This document shows positions 48,832 through 59,580 of a stretch of DNA of 64,000 nucleotides, piece by piece. The position numbers and the translations under genes are program-made. Source of the stretch: Paramoeba atlantica (lineage: Eukaryota > Discosea); the NCBI GenBank assembly GCA_977017575.1, contig CDRNVI010000045.1:287087-351086 (forward strand). The letters run 5' to 3'. The first letter of the stretch is position 1, and each line of letters starts with the position of its first letter. A model generated the notes under the pieces. That model saw only the letters and a program-made list of their open reading frames with translations. It did not search any database and was not told where the DNA came from.

Positions 48832-49690
48832 CGTGATATTGTGTTTAGAACTTATATACTATATTCTTGAGTTTGCGTGCAGCCGTCTAAGTATTTCTTT
48901 AGCTGCGCATAAATCCCTAATCCATTAAGCTCCTGAATCGTCAGCTTCATTTCGAGTTCGACCTGTTTCCTGTTTAGCATGGCCGCGTCTGCTAGCGAGT
49001 GTACCAAGTTCTGCGTATTGCGGTGCAAAGCGCCTCCTGCCAGTACGGGTAAACATTGAAATGAGTCTTCACGAATTAAGTTCGTACGTACATATGTGTT
49101 GGACTTTCGCTGCAGCGCGTCATTCATGAGCTGTGTGCATTTCTTTCCACGATTAGACATTGAGAGTTCGTGAATAACTGTCAGATCATAGAAGACCGCA
49201 CCCGTGTTCCAATAGATCACGAGATCGGGGCCAGACCGACAAAGTTTTTTTCCTGCACAAGTCTTCTGATGTACCAACTGGTTTTCCGGACTGATTGTAG
49301 ATCGGCAAGCGATGCACTTCCACGTAGAAAAGTTTCTAGGTTCCGTTTCACATGGGATGCCTGCTTTCACGCATAGACGATGTAAAAATCCGACAAGTGA
49401 GTTATGTTTCACGGTCGTATTTATACCTGAACATTGAGCACAGCCTGGGATATGGGTGAGGGCGTTTCGGTTATTGAGGAGAATACCGCACCCTGGACAC
49501 AATAGACTGGTAGGTAGATCTGGGTGTTGGGCATTTAGTCGTGGCATAATCGCGAGTTTGAAGAGATGGGAAGGGATGTACTTCGCGTTGGAAAGGATCC
49601 AGTCGCTGTTTCCTTTGAAGGATGTGGCTTGTAGAATGGGCTTAATGTCGGGATCCGTTTGCAACTCTTTCAATACTTCGACATGATGGA
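48832..49690 (-). pseudogene. 3' part of a family B LINE, near-identical to 55681-56533
   Basis: Coding from IHHVEVLKELQTDPDIK through CPGCGILLNNRNALTHIPGCAQC, CIACR...H, KLCRSGPDLVIYWNTGAVFYDLTVIHE to QTQEYSI and the stop at 48852. Two or three substitutions separate it from the copy at 55681. The 3' end stops before the UTR tail and poly(A), unlike a fresh retrotransposed copy. The right junction (49684-49707) is a 9-bp inverted repeat GCAGGTGGA/TCCACCTGC around TCGTAG. Confidence 0.85.
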
Positions 49691-50783
49691 TGCAGGTGGA
49701 TCGTAGTCCACCTGCTCTGCGCACGTGATACATTTAAGGGAAACAAAGCCTCTAGGTTCAAGTTCGCATGGCACCCCTGCTTTCGTGCTTAGATCGTACA
49801 GCCGCTTGACCATGTGATGGTGTTTCATTGTTGAATTGTTTCCGGTACATTGGACGCATCCCGACACGTGCGTTATCGCATTTTTTGAGGATAGTAACAT
49901 TTGACAACCGGGACAATTTAGATGATCCGGCAAGCGGGAATGCGCAATGTCAAATCGCGGCATGATCGCTAGTGTAAAATGGCGTGGAGATACGAGTCGT
50001 GTGCTGGAAGTCAACCAGGTGTAATTACCTTTTTGGCTTGTTGCGCGGATTATTGCTGCCTTTTGCTTATCTTTCATAAGATCGCTCCGTGTTTCCTCAT
50101 GGTATAAAGCTTCCGAGACGGACTCTTCGTTCGGCAGTGTTCGTTCGGCAGTGTTTGCGTAGAAGTTTCCTCCGCGAGCGATACACATGCAAGGTTTCCT
50201 GCCAGAGCTGAAAGATGCTTTGGTCGCTCCAGTGCAGTTTGCCTTGATGCTGTGTAGGATGCTTCACGGATGTGTTCATATGCTGTGAGGCCGAGTCCTC
50301 CTTTTTTTAGTGGAAGGCGTGTCCATTTAATTTTCTTGTCGGAAAGATTACCGAACCACGTACGAAAGACGCTGGCTACCTCGTGGTCGAATTTTTGCGT
50401 AAGCTTTAATGATTCGTCTGGGTTTTGAACTCTGATGTGATAGCGATGCCGAACATTGATGGATTTTGATAACAGCAAGAGGGAAACGTTGCTCGCTCCC
50501 ATTTGTTTGAGACGGCGGAATGCTGTGCGATGTTTCTCAAGCTTCTGGACAAGTTTCTCGCTAACGCGCGCAGTCTCTCCAAGGAAAGCTCCAAGAATCT
50601 TGATAACGTCGGCTTCGGCGGTGATGCCGTGATTATTCAGACTGGACGGCATCGGTATATCGTTCTTGCCGCCAAACCAAACGCATTTTTGTGGTGCCAA
50701 CTCGATTAACCTGTCGTGCAAAAGGTCGGCTAGACGCGTATAAGCACTAGACAGAAGATGTGCCTCGGTGGAGACAAGATTAA
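49691..50783 (-). pseudogene. Family B LINE fragment, RT thumb to zinc finger
   Basis: Minus strand from INLVSTEAHLLSSAYTRLADLL (directly after the catalytic Asp pair) through WFGGKNDIPMP, LGAFLGE, RLPLKKGGLGLTAYEHIREASY and, after a frame change near 50150, DLMKDKQKAAIIRATSQKGNYTWL, CPGCQMLLSSKNAITHVSGCVQC to LKCITCAEQVD. The catalytic half and REL core are both missing. A frame change plus a local duplication (CGTTCGGCAGTGTT, twice near 50130-50150) marks the break. Confidence 0.8.
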
Positions 50784-51239
50784 TTTTTTTTCCTTTGTTA
50801 GTAATGAATAAATTTAGGTTAGATGGGTTAAAATCTAGAAGTCTACGCATGGAAATTTAGCCGAGGGGCTTATATCACATTTCTTAAAATCCACTGTTTA
50901 TTACCCCAGTCCATGTGGTGGCTATCAAAAAAAAAAAAAAAAAAAAAAATGTTTAGAATGCCTGCGAGATTTAGGATAATACGAACGATCTTTGGGAGAA
51001 GGCTCAGAAAAAAAAAAAAAAAAGATTCGATTCAAGAACTCGCTCCTCTTGTGTGCTTTTGGCTTAATGTGGTCACGACTGTATAGGAAAAGCGAGCGAC
51101 CAACGGAATGAATTCAATGAATGAGGAAGAGGGGGAATATAGGGTGTCAAAGGAGGGGATAGGAAAGAAGGAGCATCGAATTATGATTTAAGCATTCTAG
51201 AAATGCTTTTCGCTTGTGTCATGGGTTCGCTTCTCATAA
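50784..51239. other. Remnant region: VIPER-repeat-like scrap, A-runs, no gene
   Basis: GGAAATTTAGCCGAGGGGCT (50855 region) is the A-repeat signature in plus orientation. Two A-runs at about 50928-50949 and 51009-51024 (both plus-strand A) look like tails of plus-strand retroposons. 51236-51270 is an (AAAT)n microsatellite that belongs to the 3' flank of the next element. Confidence 0.5.
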
Positions 51240-51293
51240 ATAAATAAATAAATGAATAAATAAATATTCCAGATAGACGTGTCCGCTGACTTC

Positions 51294-54200
51294 TTACAAC
51301 CGAAGTCCTCCCATCCATTTCTCTGCCGGGATGTAGTCTCTGAGTTGAGATACTATCGTGTAAGCGGACATCTTCTCAATCTCGAGTTGGAACGCGTTGC
51401 GCACGTTATCATAGTTCAGCTTCGCTCTTTGTGAGAGAGCCTTTAATAGGGCCTTTGTATCAACATGTAGCAGGCCGCAATCTGTTGCGGCCAGACATTT
51501 GAATGAATCGCTGTCGACGCCTTTCTCAACCACATATTTCTTGTACTTTCTGTCGGCGACCTGTTGCATGAGGGCAGAGCTGGTTTGTTTCGCATAGCTA
51601 GTACAGCACGTGTGAACCACTGTAAAATCATAGAGCACCTCACCGATGTGAGGCCACATGATGGCAAGATCTGGGCCGGAACGAATGCGGCGGGCTTTGC
51701 AAGGATGTTGCTCGGCGACTTCTGCGGAAATCGTGCACTTACATTTTGTGCAGTGGTACGAAGAGTAAATGCGCGGTTCGATGACACTAGGAAGGCCTGC
51801 TTTTGAGCATAACTCTGCGAGATAACGGACTATGTGTGAATGCTTGCGGGTAGAGTTCATGCCGGAGCAACGGGAACATCCAGCAACGTGGGGAAGGATG
51901 GTTGAAGGAGATTCTTGATTCGAACATCCAGGGCAAATCATTTTGGCCGGTGCTTTTGGCACGCCGATTCCCAAGCGCATCATGAGCGTGTATCTGAAAA
52001 GATACGGGTTAACGTAGTTACTTGTATGTTCGAGGTGAAAATTAGCTTCCTTGGTGCGCTTCAAGATATTTGTTAAGGTTGAGTCTTTTTGCACTTCAAT
52101 TAATTGCTTGTCATGCGCTTGGCTCAGGTTCTTTTTAAGAAATTTGCGGGCCTTTTCCGCGCGGCTCTGAGCTTTAGCTTTGACCTTGCCGCTGCCCTCT
52201 GAATCTACCGGAGCGTTATTGGGTTCAAATTGCTCTTCAATAGATTCTCGGGCAGCTGCGAAGTAATATTGTTGTTTCAGAGTGCAAGAAATCAAGCCTA
52301 ATCCGCCTAGTTTTTGCGGGAGCGCTGCAAGCTTGAGTGCCTGGACATCGGCGCCACACCATTTCTGCAGGACCTCGTGTATGTGCTGCTCGAAAGATTG
52401 GGCTAGGTAAAGAGTAGCCTCCGGGCGGTGAACTCTTAAATGGTAGTCTTGGCGTGGAATTGTACAGCGGCGCAAAATCGCCAGAGAGAGGTTACTCGGG
52501 CCCATGAGAAGAAGGCGACGAAATAGGCATTTGTGCTTGTTCAATTTGCGCAGGAGAAGATCTTCTACCACATTGTCTTTGCCGATATAGGCTCCTAGGA
52601 TCTTTATCGACTCGGTGCAAAGATTAACGCCTAAGTTTTCTAATGAAAAGGGTTCGCATGACGCACATTTCTGAAAGAATTCACATTTTTGAAAGTTAAC
52701 GCATAGATTGAGCTCGGCTGTGGTTTCGCGTAAGTGCAGGAACGCCGCTTCGAGTGATCGCACGTTGGTGGAACTGAGAGTCACGTCGTCTTGGTAGGCT
52801 CTTATTTTGACGTCAGGGTATAGGCTTAGGACTTCTCGAAGAGGACCTTGTAAGAGTGCACAGAAGTACATGGAGGATAGGGATGATCCCTGGCGAATTC
52901 CTGAAGAGCTTTCTATGGTTGCAAAAAGGGCATTGTGGGCGAAAAACAATAGTTCAGATGGCAGGCCGTATTCCAGATAAAACATGCGCATGAAAGGTTT
53001 AAACACGGGATTATCTAGTAGTGCCTGGGTTATAGCGTCACGACGTGGAGTGTTATACGCATTGCTGAAGTCAACCGTAATCAATGCGTGTCCATTCTCG
53101 TATTCACTTAGTAGTTCGTGCACTATTGATTCACACGCGTTCTTGTGGAGTACACCTCGTTGGATGGGCGCAAAGTACTTTCGTAGTGCGGCTTCATGTC
53201 GCTGAAGTAAAATGGACCCGCAGATTTTGAGGATCGTGTCCCCCATGGCAACCGGGCGTATACCATTTTGTGGCTTCGGAAGAGCAATAATTCGGCATCG
53301 AGTAAGACGCTTCCGCACGCTTGACGGTATTTCACCATTGATAACATCTCGGACCATGTGACACAATGACAGGCACGTTTCTTCATCGTCAACTAGCAAA
53401 CGCATCATACTTTCGCTGAGTCCGCTTGGTCCTGGAGAGGCCCCTCGCGCAAGTTTTTCGACCGCAAGACGGACTTCCGATTTCTCTACAATGCCGATTC
53501 GTGGAAAGTCGGCTTCCGGGATTTGTATGTTAGGTCCTTCCGGATGCAATGTGCGAAGTTTTTGTACCTTTTCATCTGCTGTGAGAGCGGACTCCTTGTA
53601 GACGTTGTCCAGAATTCGAGTAGCTTTCCCTACGTTTCCGGCGCGGGCGGTCACTAAAGCATTTCTAATCGAGCGACGGTCGATTCCTAGTTCCTCTCTC
53701 TGTTGGGCGCTCAGATTTTCGCCCTCTGATTGGTCCGTATGCTTGATTATATGTCCTACGCGTTGATTTTGCCGTGAGAGTTGGCGAATGGTTGCGAGCG
53801 AGTCCCTTGGGGCGTTCAGGAATTTGTGCCAAACTGCAGTTTTCTCGGAATCAAGTTCTACAGTTGGATACCCACGAAGTATTGCACGAAAGATTGCGAC
53901 TACATGGACTGAAAATGATGAATCAATGGGCGTCATCGGGGGCAGTGGCTCGAGATCTCCTTGACCATCTTCATTCGATACGTTCTCAGCTTGTTCTTCT
54001 AAGTTCCGCGCGATGGCTTCGATTTTAATCAGCTTCGTGGCTCGTATGGAACAGATTCTGATTTTGCTTGTCTGCGGAAGGTAAAGGAATCCACTTGGAC
54101 CTTCGCTGCCTTGGGCTGGTGCATATGAAATCTTGATTTTTATTAGTCCTTTGCGAGATGTTCTGCCTACGACGACTCCCTTCGATACGTAGTTTGTCGT

Positions 54201-54947
54201 TTCCTGACGGAATCCCCATTCGATTATGCAAGCTGTGCCTTTACCCCACTTTGCTACGACATTGTGCACATGATCCGGTGCTTTGGAAACGGCGCCCCGA
54301 TTTGCAAGCTCTTCGATGACCCCACAATCGCTGTCAAGGGACATCTCGTCACTTTCATCTTCAGAGAGTTGCTCATCATTTTCGATATCGCGCTGGATCA
54401 GTCTTGAGTCTTGAGTCGTTTCGATATCCGACGTTTTTGCTTGTTGTGGGTCGCTGGCTGATTGGGCGTTTGAAGGCGTGAATCGAAAAGTTTTAGGCTT
54501 GATTTTAATGGTATTGTCGGAATGCTCGCCGTGTTGTTCGCCATGGCCAGCCCAATCTTTTGGCAGAGCTACAGATCCTTCTTCGGAGTTCTGGTTTCCC
54601 TGGAGGTAATTGGCCTGGTCAGTCCCGTGGTCTGCCCAAATCTTTGAAAGAAGAGGTTCTCCTCCGACGATTCTGATGCGTGGCGTTTTCTTCGGTTTGG
54701 TCGGTGGGGGGGTAGATGCTCCAATGACTTTTATTCGTGGTATGCGCGTCTTTGTCGTGGTGGGGGGAATAGTCTCATCAAAAGTGTCACCCGAAACGTC
54801 ATTGACTATGCACTTTTTCTCACTGTTCTCTTGGCCCCTCTTGTCTTGCATTCGTGATTTCACTTTTAGTCTACCTGTTTTCAGGCCCAAGCCTTTCGAT
54901 GTCTGAGAGTCTGCGCGAGCAAGGCGTGCGTGGGCAAGGCGTGTCAT
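51294..54947 (-). CDS. Family A LINE polyprotein, complete (1217 aa)
   Basis: MTRLAHARLARADSQTSKG..., preceded by an SL remnant. Longer at the N terminus than the 4356 copy, with two related basic segments RIPRIKVIGAS and TPRIRIVGGEP. Then VAKWGKGTACIIEWGFRQ...SKGVVVGR...GFLYLPQ beta block; RT with ARGASPGPSGL, FSNAYNTPRR, GIRQGSSLSS, AYQDDVTLSS, LGAYIG; CPGCSNQESPSTILPHVAGCSRCSG; CTKCKC...H; SGPDLAIMWPHIGEVLYDFTVVHTC; C terminus WMGGLRL. The frame is intact over 3.65 kb. Same order and catalytic residues as 4356-7805; the two differ at many positions, so they are separate, older lineages of one family. Confidence 0.92.
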   Translation of the reverse strand: MTRLAHARLARADSQTSKGLGLKTGRLKVKSRMQDKRGQENSEKKCIVNDVSGDTFDETIPPTTTKTRIPRIKVIGASTPPPTKPKKTPRIRIVGGEPLLSKIWADHGTDQANYLQGNQNSEEGSVALPKDWAGHGEQHGEHSDNTIKIKPKTFRFTPSNAQSASDPQQAKTSDIETTQDSRLIQRDIENDEQLSEDESDEMSLDSDCGVIEELANRGAVSKAPDHVHNVVAKWGKGTACIIEWGFRQETTNYVSKGVVVGRTSRKGLIKIKISYAPAQGSEGPSGFLYLPQTSKIRICSIRATKLIKIEAIARNLEEQAENVSNEDGQGDLEPLPPMTPIDSSFSVHVVAIFRAILRGYPTVELDSEKTAVWHKFLNAPRDSLATIRQLSRQNQRVGHIIKHTDQSEGENLSAQQREELGIDRRSIRNALVTARAGNVGKATRILDNVYKESALTADEKVQKLRTLHPEGPNIQIPEADFPRIGIVEKSEVRLAVEKLARGASPGPSGLSESMMRLLVDDEETCLSLCHMVRDVINGEIPSSVRKRLTRCRIIALPKPQNGIRPVAMGDTILKICGSILLQRHEAALRKYFAPIQRGVLHKNACESIVHELLSEYENGHALITVDFSNAYNTPRRDAITQALLDNPVFKPFMRMFYLEYGLPSELLFFAHNALFATIESSSGIRQGSSLSSMYFCALLQGPLREVLSLYPDVKIRAYQDDVTLSSTNVRSLEAAFLHLRETTAELNLCVNFQKCEFFQKCASCEPFSLENLGVNLCTESIKILGAYIGKDNVVEDLLLRKLNKHKCLFRRLLLMGPSNLSLAILRRCTIPRQDYHLRVHRPEATLYLAQSFEQHIHEVLQKWCGADVQALKLAALPQKLGGLGLISCTLKQQYYFAAARESIEEQFEPNNAPVDSEGSGKVKAKAQSRAEKARKFLKKNLSQAHDKQLIEVQKDSTLTNILKRTKEANFHLEHTSNYVNPYLFRYTLMMRLGIGVPKAPAKMICPGCSNQESPSTILPHVAGCSRCSGMNSTRKHSHIVRYLAELCSKAGLPSVIEPRIYSSYHCTKCKCTISAEVAEQHPCKARRIRSGPDLAIMWPHIGEVLYDFTVVHTCCTSYAKQTSSALMQQVADRKYKKYVVEKGVDSDSFKCLAATDCGLLHVDTKALLKALSQRAKLNYDNVRNAFQLEIEKMSAYTIVSQLRDYIPAEKWMGGLRL

Positions 54948-54972
54948 AGCGATTAAATCAAAAAAAAAAAGC

Positions 54973-54990
54973 CAACAAGGTACAGAAACT
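54973..54990 (-). other. Partial spliced leader upstream of the family A ORF
   Basis: Minus strand AGTTTCTGTACCTTGTTG, the last 18 bases of the SL, joined to a GCTTTTTTTTTT leader 26 bases before the ATG. Upstream of it the sequence is unrelated, so the copy ends inside the SL. Confidence 0.75.
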
Positions 54991-55082
54991 CCTCTCGTCC
55001 AGCTTTTTTAGTCGAACTTTTTATCTGGATATGAACAGTACAAAATGGATACTAGTTTTTTTTATCTTACTTTTATACACTA

Positions 55083-55555
55083 TTTTTTTTTTTTTTGCGC
55101 CAATTACTATCTCAAGTTCTGAAAAATCTATCCTGACTGCAGGCTTTAGAAGCTCTGCCCCTCTTTAGAAACTCTTTATATAGCGAACTGGAGCGCCCCC
55201 TTGTCCTTCTCAAGGTAATTCCGAAGTTGTGAATATAGTATGGCACCATTTTGCTCCTGTAGCAAAAGTTGTAGCTCAAGCTGAAGCTGCTGTCGAGGTA
55301 CGCTGCCCGCATCTGCGAGGGCCATTAACAGCGACTTCGTATTGAAGTGGAGGGATCCACCAGAGAGGATGGGAATACATCTGATTAATATCGTCAATGA
55401 ATGCAAAAATGCGAATTCCCGGGAATTCGTCGTGGAGTGTCTCAAGGATCGGTTGTAGGAACGCACAGAACAGAATGGATGATAGAGGCGATCCTTGTCT
55501 AACTCCTGCAGAACTCTTGAGAATCTTGAACAGTTGCCCATCGCTGCCGTAAAGT
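55083..55555 (-). pseudogene. Family B LINE with large internal deletion
   Basis: Minus strand: LYGSDGQLFKILKSSAGVRQGSPLSSILFCAFLQPILETLHDEFPGIRIFAFIDDIN, then a jump at 55383 to CIPILSGGSLHFNTKSLLMALAD...SQLRNYLEKD, the C-terminal end, stop at 55176, 3' UTR and A-run at 55083-55097. The zinc finger and REL core are deleted. Confidence 0.85.
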
Positions 55556-58500
55556 TTTTTTTTTTTTTTTTTTTTGTAAGCCGAGAAAGCCATGTTCACC
55601 TTCCCCCCTTCTCTCAATTTTCAAAGAGAAACTATCCCGAAAATGAAATCTATATATTTTTATAAGCTGACTCAGCTTATAGTGATATTGTGTTTAGAAC
55701 TTATATACTATATTCTTGAGTTTGCGTGCAGCCGTCTAAGTATTTCTTTAGCTGCGCATAAATCCCTAATCCATTAAGCTCCTGAATCGTCAGCTTCATT
55801 TCGAGTTCGACCTGTTTCCTGTTTAGCATGGCCGCGTCTGCTAGCGAGTGTACCAAGTTCTGCGTATTGCGGTGCAAAGCGCCTCCTGCCAGTACGGGTA
55901 AACATTGAAATGAGTCTTCACGAATTAAGTTCGTACGTACATATGTGTTGGACTTTCGCTGCAGCGCGTCATTCATGAGCTGTGTGCATTTCTTTCCACG
56001 ATTAGACATTGAGAGTTCGTGAATAACTGTCAGATCATAGAAGACCGCACCCGTGTTCCAATAGATCACGAGATCGGGGCCAGACCGACAAAGTTTTTTT
56101 CCTGCACAAGTCTTCTGATGTACCAACTGGTTTTCCGGACTGATTGTGGATCGGCAAGCGATGCACTTCCACGTAGAAAAGTTTCTAGGTTCCGTTTCAC
56201 ATGGGATGCCTGCTTTCACGCATAGACGATGTAAAAATCCGACAAGTGAGTTATGTTTCACGGTCGTATTTATACCTGAACATTGAGCACAGCCTGGGAT
56301 ATGGGTGAGGGCGTTTCGGTTATTGAGGAGAATACCGCACCCTGGACACAATAGACTGGTAGGTAGATCTGGGTGTTGGGCATTTAGTCGTGGCATAATC
56401 GCGAGTTTGAAGAGATGGGAAGGGATGTACTTCGCGTTGGAAAGGATCCAGTCGCTGTTTCCTTTGAAGGATGTGGCTTGTAGAATGGGCTTAATGTCGG
56501 GATCCGTTTGCAACTCTTTCAATACTTCGACATGATGAATGCTGGTGGAAGCTTTTTCGTCCACTGGTATGACTTTCATTGTCGAGTTCTTAGGAATAGA
56601 CGGGTGTGATGGCACCGCGTTGTCGATCCGAGCTGAAAAAGAGTTTCGGCGCTCAAGAACCGAGTAGCGGGATGCCACATATGCCGTCTCCCTAAGGGGA
56701 CTGCTCGCTGTCAAACCCATTCCTCCCTTCTTAACGGGTAATCGTACAATTTTCATTTGATCAGGAGAGAGTGGACCAATCCAAGTCTCTACCACATTTT
56801 CAACCTCTTGATCGAATTGTGATGATGCTTTCTCTGTTGTTTCGGGCGGGTGAACACGAATCAGGTATTGTTGACGAACATTGGCACATTTTGCTAAAAG
56901 AATCATCGATATATTATTGATGCCCATTCGTTTTAGCCGCCGAAAAGCTGTGACCTGCTTCTCTAGTTGACGCAAAAGTCGTTCACTTATTGTGTTGTTT
57001 TCTCCAATATACGCTCCGAGTACTTTGACCGCTTCGTCCTCCGACTTTACACCTTGGGTGCTCAGCGAATTCGGTATGGAATTTCCGGATTTTCCTCTGA
57101 ACCAAACGCATTTTGCCTCGGCTAGTTTCACCTGTTTTTCTTCTAGGAGACCTTTGAGCCTAAAGAATGCTTTCTCCAGTTCGGTTGAATCTCGAGACAC
57201 TAACGTTATATCGTCAATGTATGCATTTATTTCAATACCTGGAAATTCGGAGGCCAGTGTCTCGAGTATTGGTTGACAGAATACGCAAAAGTAAAGACTA
57301 GCCAGAGCGGACCCTTGCCGTACACCTGCTGAGCTCATTATAATGTCCGTCAGGCTGCCATCGGAGCCATAAAATAAAAGTTCGGAAGCATTTGAATATT
57401 CGGCCGCAAAGAACCTTTGAAAGGGTTTCAGTGTAGCGAAAGCAAAAACGCACTTTGCAATTTCCTCTCGTGAGGGTGAGTTGAATGCATTTTGCATATC
57501 CACAGTCAGGATTGAGTGTCCGTCAAGCCAGCGGTCCCGCAACTTGTGTACGATTCGTTCGCACCCCGCTTGAGAGAATACGCCTTGTTGCATTGGTGCA
57601 AAGAGGGGTTCTAGTGACTTTTCGTATCTTTGCAGCAGAATTATTCCAGCTAATTTGCTAAATATTTCTCCAATAGCTACTGGGCGTACTCCCCCGTTGG
57701 GCTTGTCGATGGCTACGAGTCTTGCCCGATTTAGACGCTGTAGAACTTGTCTAGATAGGAATCCGTTGATCAGATCGCTCATCATGTGACAAAGACTATT
57801 GCAACATGGCTCGTCGTCTATGAGAAGTCTAACGATGCTGTCGGTCGTACCTGTAGGCCCAGGGCTCACACCTTTTGCCAGTCGTCTACTTGCACATCTT
57901 AATTCTTGTACGGCTATTCCTGCGATAATCGGTGCATCTTCCGGAACTTTGAAATTGCAGTTTTGTTCTGGATGAAGTGCACGTAGTTTTTGGACTTTTT
58001 CTTGATCAGTCAACGTGCTCTTCTGAAAAGAACAGTCCAAAATCCTTGAAGCCTTCGATGTACAGTTTTCTAGCACCAAACGAGTGGCCCGTTTGATTGC
58101 TCGCTTGTCCTCATGAAAAAACTCGTCTTCTGGTTGATTGTGTTCAACTGTCTCTTGTTGTATGGGTCTTCGCCGCCGTTGTCTACTATTGGCTTGACGC
58201 ACGGAAGCTAATGAAAGTTTCATTGCAGACAAAACTTTATTCCAAATTTGATTTCTTTGTACGTAGTCGCTTTCTGCATAGATGTGCATGATGTCCCTGT
58301 ATATGGCAATCACACTGGAGATAAAATCAGGACTAATGGTTTTCGCGGTTGGAATTGGGAGATGGTCTACGTCTTCAGCTCCTGTGTCCAGCTTAAGCGC
58401 TCTGGCCTTTTTAACATGTGTTTCTTCGCGGGTCTCAATAGGAAGGTTCTCGTCAATGGCTGGAGGAGCTCTGTACCAACGGATCTGATATACACGGATA

Positions 58501-59089
58501 TTTTCTTGCGGAGGAAGAAAACCTGGAAAACTTTCTTCTGCACGATGGCCGAACAGACCTTTATAGCTCAAATGTAGTTTCGACGCCCCGGTCCGATTCG
58601 CGGATCGTGTTACGGTTCCTTCGGAGATGTTCAAGGCGGTTTGTTTATCGAATGTCCACGCCACTGTGCATTTGGTTCCTTTTTTTATTGAAGAACAAGA
58701 CTTCTGTATGCGCTCGAAAGGAATGGGGAATTCGGTGTCTGGATTTATCGATTTTATGATGCCACCGATGTGGTTGTCTTGTTCCGGATTTCCTTCGCTA
58801 TAAAGTATGCTGATGACTTGATTTGTTGTTTCGGTTGGTTTGTCCTTTTCTTGTGTGTCTGGCGTGATGCAGTCGTAGAACTCGGTGTTACTTCCATACT
58901 CCTTGGTTTTGGGGCCCGGAGTCGTGCTAATTACCTGTATTTCGCTCGATGTGTCAGGTCGGAAACCTTCGTCGCCGTTGGGCGCAATTTCGCCGTACTG
59001 AATCGGTTCGTTGTTTTGTACGCGTCCGTTTTCCTGGACGTTCTTTGTACTCTTGTTGTGCTCGTTTTCCTTTTGGATGATAGCATTTC
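55556..59089 (-). mobile_element. Family B LINE, 5'-truncated, with poly(A)
   Basis: A-run 55556-55576, 3' UTR (55577-55700) with the TTCTCT...AGAGAA stem-loop, ORF from 59089 to 55701. The 5' break (near NAIIQKENEHNK) meets the inverted 3' tail of another B LINE at 59090. Confidence 0.85.
55701..59089 (-). CDS. Family B LINE polyprotein lacking the N terminus
   Basis: Open from about 59089 (no ATG; GTG at 58664 is internal). Contains EFYDCITPD, beta block CTVAWTFDKQTALNISEGTV...GFLPPQENIRVYQIRW, RT with KGVSPGPTGT, DMQNAFNSPSR, AGVRQGSALAS, NAYIDDIT, LGAYIG, zinc-binding CPGCGILL...HIPGCAQC, CIACR...H...C, LCRSGPDLVIYW...FYDLTVIHE, and C terminus QTQEYSI. All enzymatic motifs are intact. 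It shares its last 850 bp with 48832-49684 almost exactly. Confidence 0.88.
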
Positions 59090-59206
59090 TTGGAGCCCCG
59101 TACAGAGGAGGATACTTATGGCTTCTAGATTTAGCTTTAATTTCTTTAGAATGGATTTCTTACACTCGTTTTTTAATATATAGTTAGAGATGTGCGGTTG
59201 TAGTTT
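59090..59206 (+). mobile_element. Inverted 3' tail of a 36004-type family B LINE
   Basis: Plus-strand copy of the last codons and 3' UTR start of the 36130 ORF (GAGGATACTTATGGCTTCTAG, then TTTAGCTTTAATTTC...TTGTAGTTTTC), ending before the stem-loop. It joins head-to-head with the minus-strand element on its left. Confidence 0.75.
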
Positions 59207-59214
59207 TCATACAT

Positions 59215-59305
59215 AGATTATGATTATCACACTAAACACTTAATTCTTGCACCTTCCTGTCGGCCAGGTGACTACGAAGCTGCGCATACACTTCGAGCAC
59301 TCCTG
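59215..59305 (-). pseudogene. Last codons of another family B LINE
   Basis: Minus-strand VYAQLRSHLADRKVQELSV then stop, matching IYAQLKKYLDGCTQTQEYSI of the copy at 55701. 59306-59580 is AT-rich with a T-run and has no gene. Confidence 0.6.
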
Positions 59306-59580
59306 AAAATAAGCGTTCCAGGAAATGAAACCACCAACTCCTCAATAATCTAACGTAAATTGAAGGTATTTTTTTTTTTTTATTCTATTAGAATTTCCCT
59401 GAGTTGGTGATCTCAGGCTACTATTGAAAAGGGAATGTTATGGTCTTTCGGTTTTATATAACAATATCTTCATATAGTCGAACGTGTACGAGCTGCCGTC
59501 ATATGTTAAGAATTTGGGTTTTCTCAAATACCCGTAAATTTAGATTACAAATTTTACTTTAAAGAGACTTTAAATATATC

